DNA from: Portibacter lacus
GTDB taxonomy: Bacteria > Bacteroidota > Bacteroidia > Chitinophagales > Saprospiraceae
Reading direction: 5' to 3'
DNA: 64,000 nt
NCBI RefSeq assembly: GCF_021533215.1
Contig: NZ_JAJNKA010000014.1
Span: 62,001 to 126,000, forward strand
The notes under the pieces were generated by a model. The model saw only the letters and a program-made list of their open reading frames with translations, did no database searches and was not told the DNA's origin. Positions 62,997 through 64,000 of this stretch are shown here, one piece after another. The position numbers were made by a program, and so were the translations under genes. Positions within the stretch are counted from its first letter, which is position 1, and every line of letters starts with the position of its first letter.

Positions 62997-64000
62997 AGAG
63001 TTGGAGTTTTGGCAATGAAATCACTTTTTCATCAATGGTTTCCTTCAAATGTATTTCTTGATCTGAATAGATTCTATATTTTTCGACGACTGGATTCAAT
63101 GTTTCGGTGGTCAATCTCGAGTTCAACTTTTCAACAGGTACATATTTAATAACAATTCTACCTGAATCAAATCCAATATTTATACGCATTGGTTCTGCTA
63201 AAGCGTAAATCGTACTTCTAATAATCTTCTCAAAGATAAATATCATGCTGCCAGGCGGCACATATCCTTCCAGATCTTGACGATACGCCACCTCCGTTTT
63301 TCGGTACGGCATTGCATTATAAATTCTGATGAGGATTTCGACCATCTCTATCTCCTCATTGACCTCCACCAACTCTCGATCCATTTTTAATAAGTTGTAT
63401 CGATACAGTTGAGAAAAATCGTCTGTCAATCGTTCTGCCATATCTGGATCTTCCTTCATGATCACAATTAATGTCTCCAGACAGTCGTACAGCAAGTCAG
63501 CATTGATCTTATGACTGTAATCAATAAAATCATGTCTTACTTTTTTAATCAAGGCCTTCTCCCCTTCTAACTTATGTTTATTAATCGTATACATTAACTG
63601 ATTCCCTTTATATAACAACAAATACATAAGCGTAATAAAGCCAAAAATGGAATTAAAAATGAGGAGCTCTCGCAAATTTGGCGTGTAACCTAGCACTTTA
63701 CTAAAATATAGATTTATGGAAAAGGTTACTATCAAAACCGATCCAACGATAATCACTAAAAACTGAAATATTGTCCTTATGATTAAGGCATCTAGTTTAT
63801 CAAACTTGGCAAAGATCAGTAATGAAAACCGACTGTATTCTTGAATAATAAATGCTAAACCTATGCAAACGTATAGTTCTTGGCCAAGGAAATTTTCACT
63901 TAACTGTTCTACATTGTTATTGATTAGCAACATTAACAAATAGACAATTATTCCGCTAAACAAGGGACTTAGCAATCGAAAGAATGGAAGATGTATGAAC
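62977..64000 (-). CDS. Degenerate LytS-like sensor protein (5' end outside window)
   Basis: At least 340 codons; the frame stays open to the window edge and continues into hydrophobic sequence, so the true start is probably just outside. About four transmembrane helices occupy the first 120 or so visible residues, as in LytS-type sensors. Then comes a helical region where the family has the phospho-His motif NPHFLFNSL; here the equivalent reads NADLLYDCL, with Asp for the phospho-acceptor His. The C-terminal part (from about residue 215) looks like a worn-down ATPase fold without recognisable N-box or G-box. It overlaps the LytTR regulator gene by 20 bp. I read it as a pseudokinase; an intact kinase is unlikely. 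Confidence 0.7.
   Translation of the reverse strand, partial: FIHLPFFRLLSPLFSGIIVYLLMLLINNNVEQLSENFLGQELYVCIGLAFIIQEYSRFSLLIFAKFDKLDALIIRTIFQFLVIIVGSVLIVTFSINLYFSKVLGYTPNLRELLIFNSIFGFITLMYLLLYKGNQLMYTINKHKLEGEKALIKKVRHDFIDYSHKINADLLYDCLETLIVIMKEDPDMAERLTDDFSQLYRYNLLKMDRELVEVNEEIEMVEILIRIYNAMPYRKTEVAYRQDLEGYVPPGSMIFIFEKIIRSTIYALAEPMRINIGFDSGRIVIKYVPVEKLNSRLTTETLNPVVEKYRIYSDQEIHLKETIDEKVISLPKLQLYESSIN

Overview
The window is an A+T-rich chromosomal stretch from a member of the Bacteroidota. Three proteins end in type IX secretion (T9SS) type A sorting domains and one ends in the type B 'gliding motility-associated' (CHU_C) domain. There is an outer-membrane beta-barrel protein of the carboxypeptidase-regulatory/plug type. 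Several genes sit behind the Bacteroidota promoter pattern TTTG-N18..20-TAnnTTTG, and start codons generally lack a Shine-Dalgarno sequence. The large secreted multidomain proteins fit a marine, surface-associated lineage such as Saprospiria, but the family is an inference. No phage, transposase, CRISPR array or rRNA operon is visible.

Layout. 1-6.3 kb: tRNA-processing genes (a partial CCA-adding enzyme and a dihydrouridine synthase), an NhaD-type Na+/H+ antiporter, an exported BNR/sortilin-type propeller protein and a DUF2853 protein. 6.4-9.6 kb: an exported DUF5060/TIM-barrel glycosidase-like T9SS cargo and an EEP-family hydrolase. 9.7-14.3 kb: one tight reverse-strand operon, moaC-mobA-ligD-ku, that joins molybdenum-cofactor genes to a complete bacterial NHEJ pair. 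14.3-15.5 kb: six tandem non-coding units of about 188 bp, each carrying a bidirectional terminator-like hairpin. 15.5-28.8 kb: chitinase, S1/P1 nuclease, small metabolic and membrane genes, a TraB/GumN - sigma factor - membrane protein operon, an outer-membrane barrel, pirin, a DUF983 protein, a YgiQ radical-SAM protein and an OmpA-type lipoprotein.

28.8-53.8 kb is dominated by three giant exported proteins. The first (3396 aa) has 21 tandem Cys-rich modules, twelve of which form an exact 975-bp higher-order repeat. The second (1926 aa) is a reprolysin-like metalloprotease with 18 alternating PKD modules. The third (1564 aa) has a P-domain, Ig-like modules and a CHU_C terminus. A GH63-like glucosidase gene lies between the first two on the opposite strand.

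53.8-64 kb is mainly housekeeping: cmk, a DUF2795 gene, queA, rplT-rpmI-infC, clpC, a STAS-rnz pair, a tRNA-Lys with its own promoter and terminator, and a LytTR response regulator overlapping a degenerate LytS-like sensor that runs off the window.

The main candidates for something undescribed are the 975-bp higher-order repeat, the six-fold terminator-unit array, the Moco-NHEJ operon, the pseudokinase-LytTR pair, and terminators placed directly against the cmk and queA start codons.
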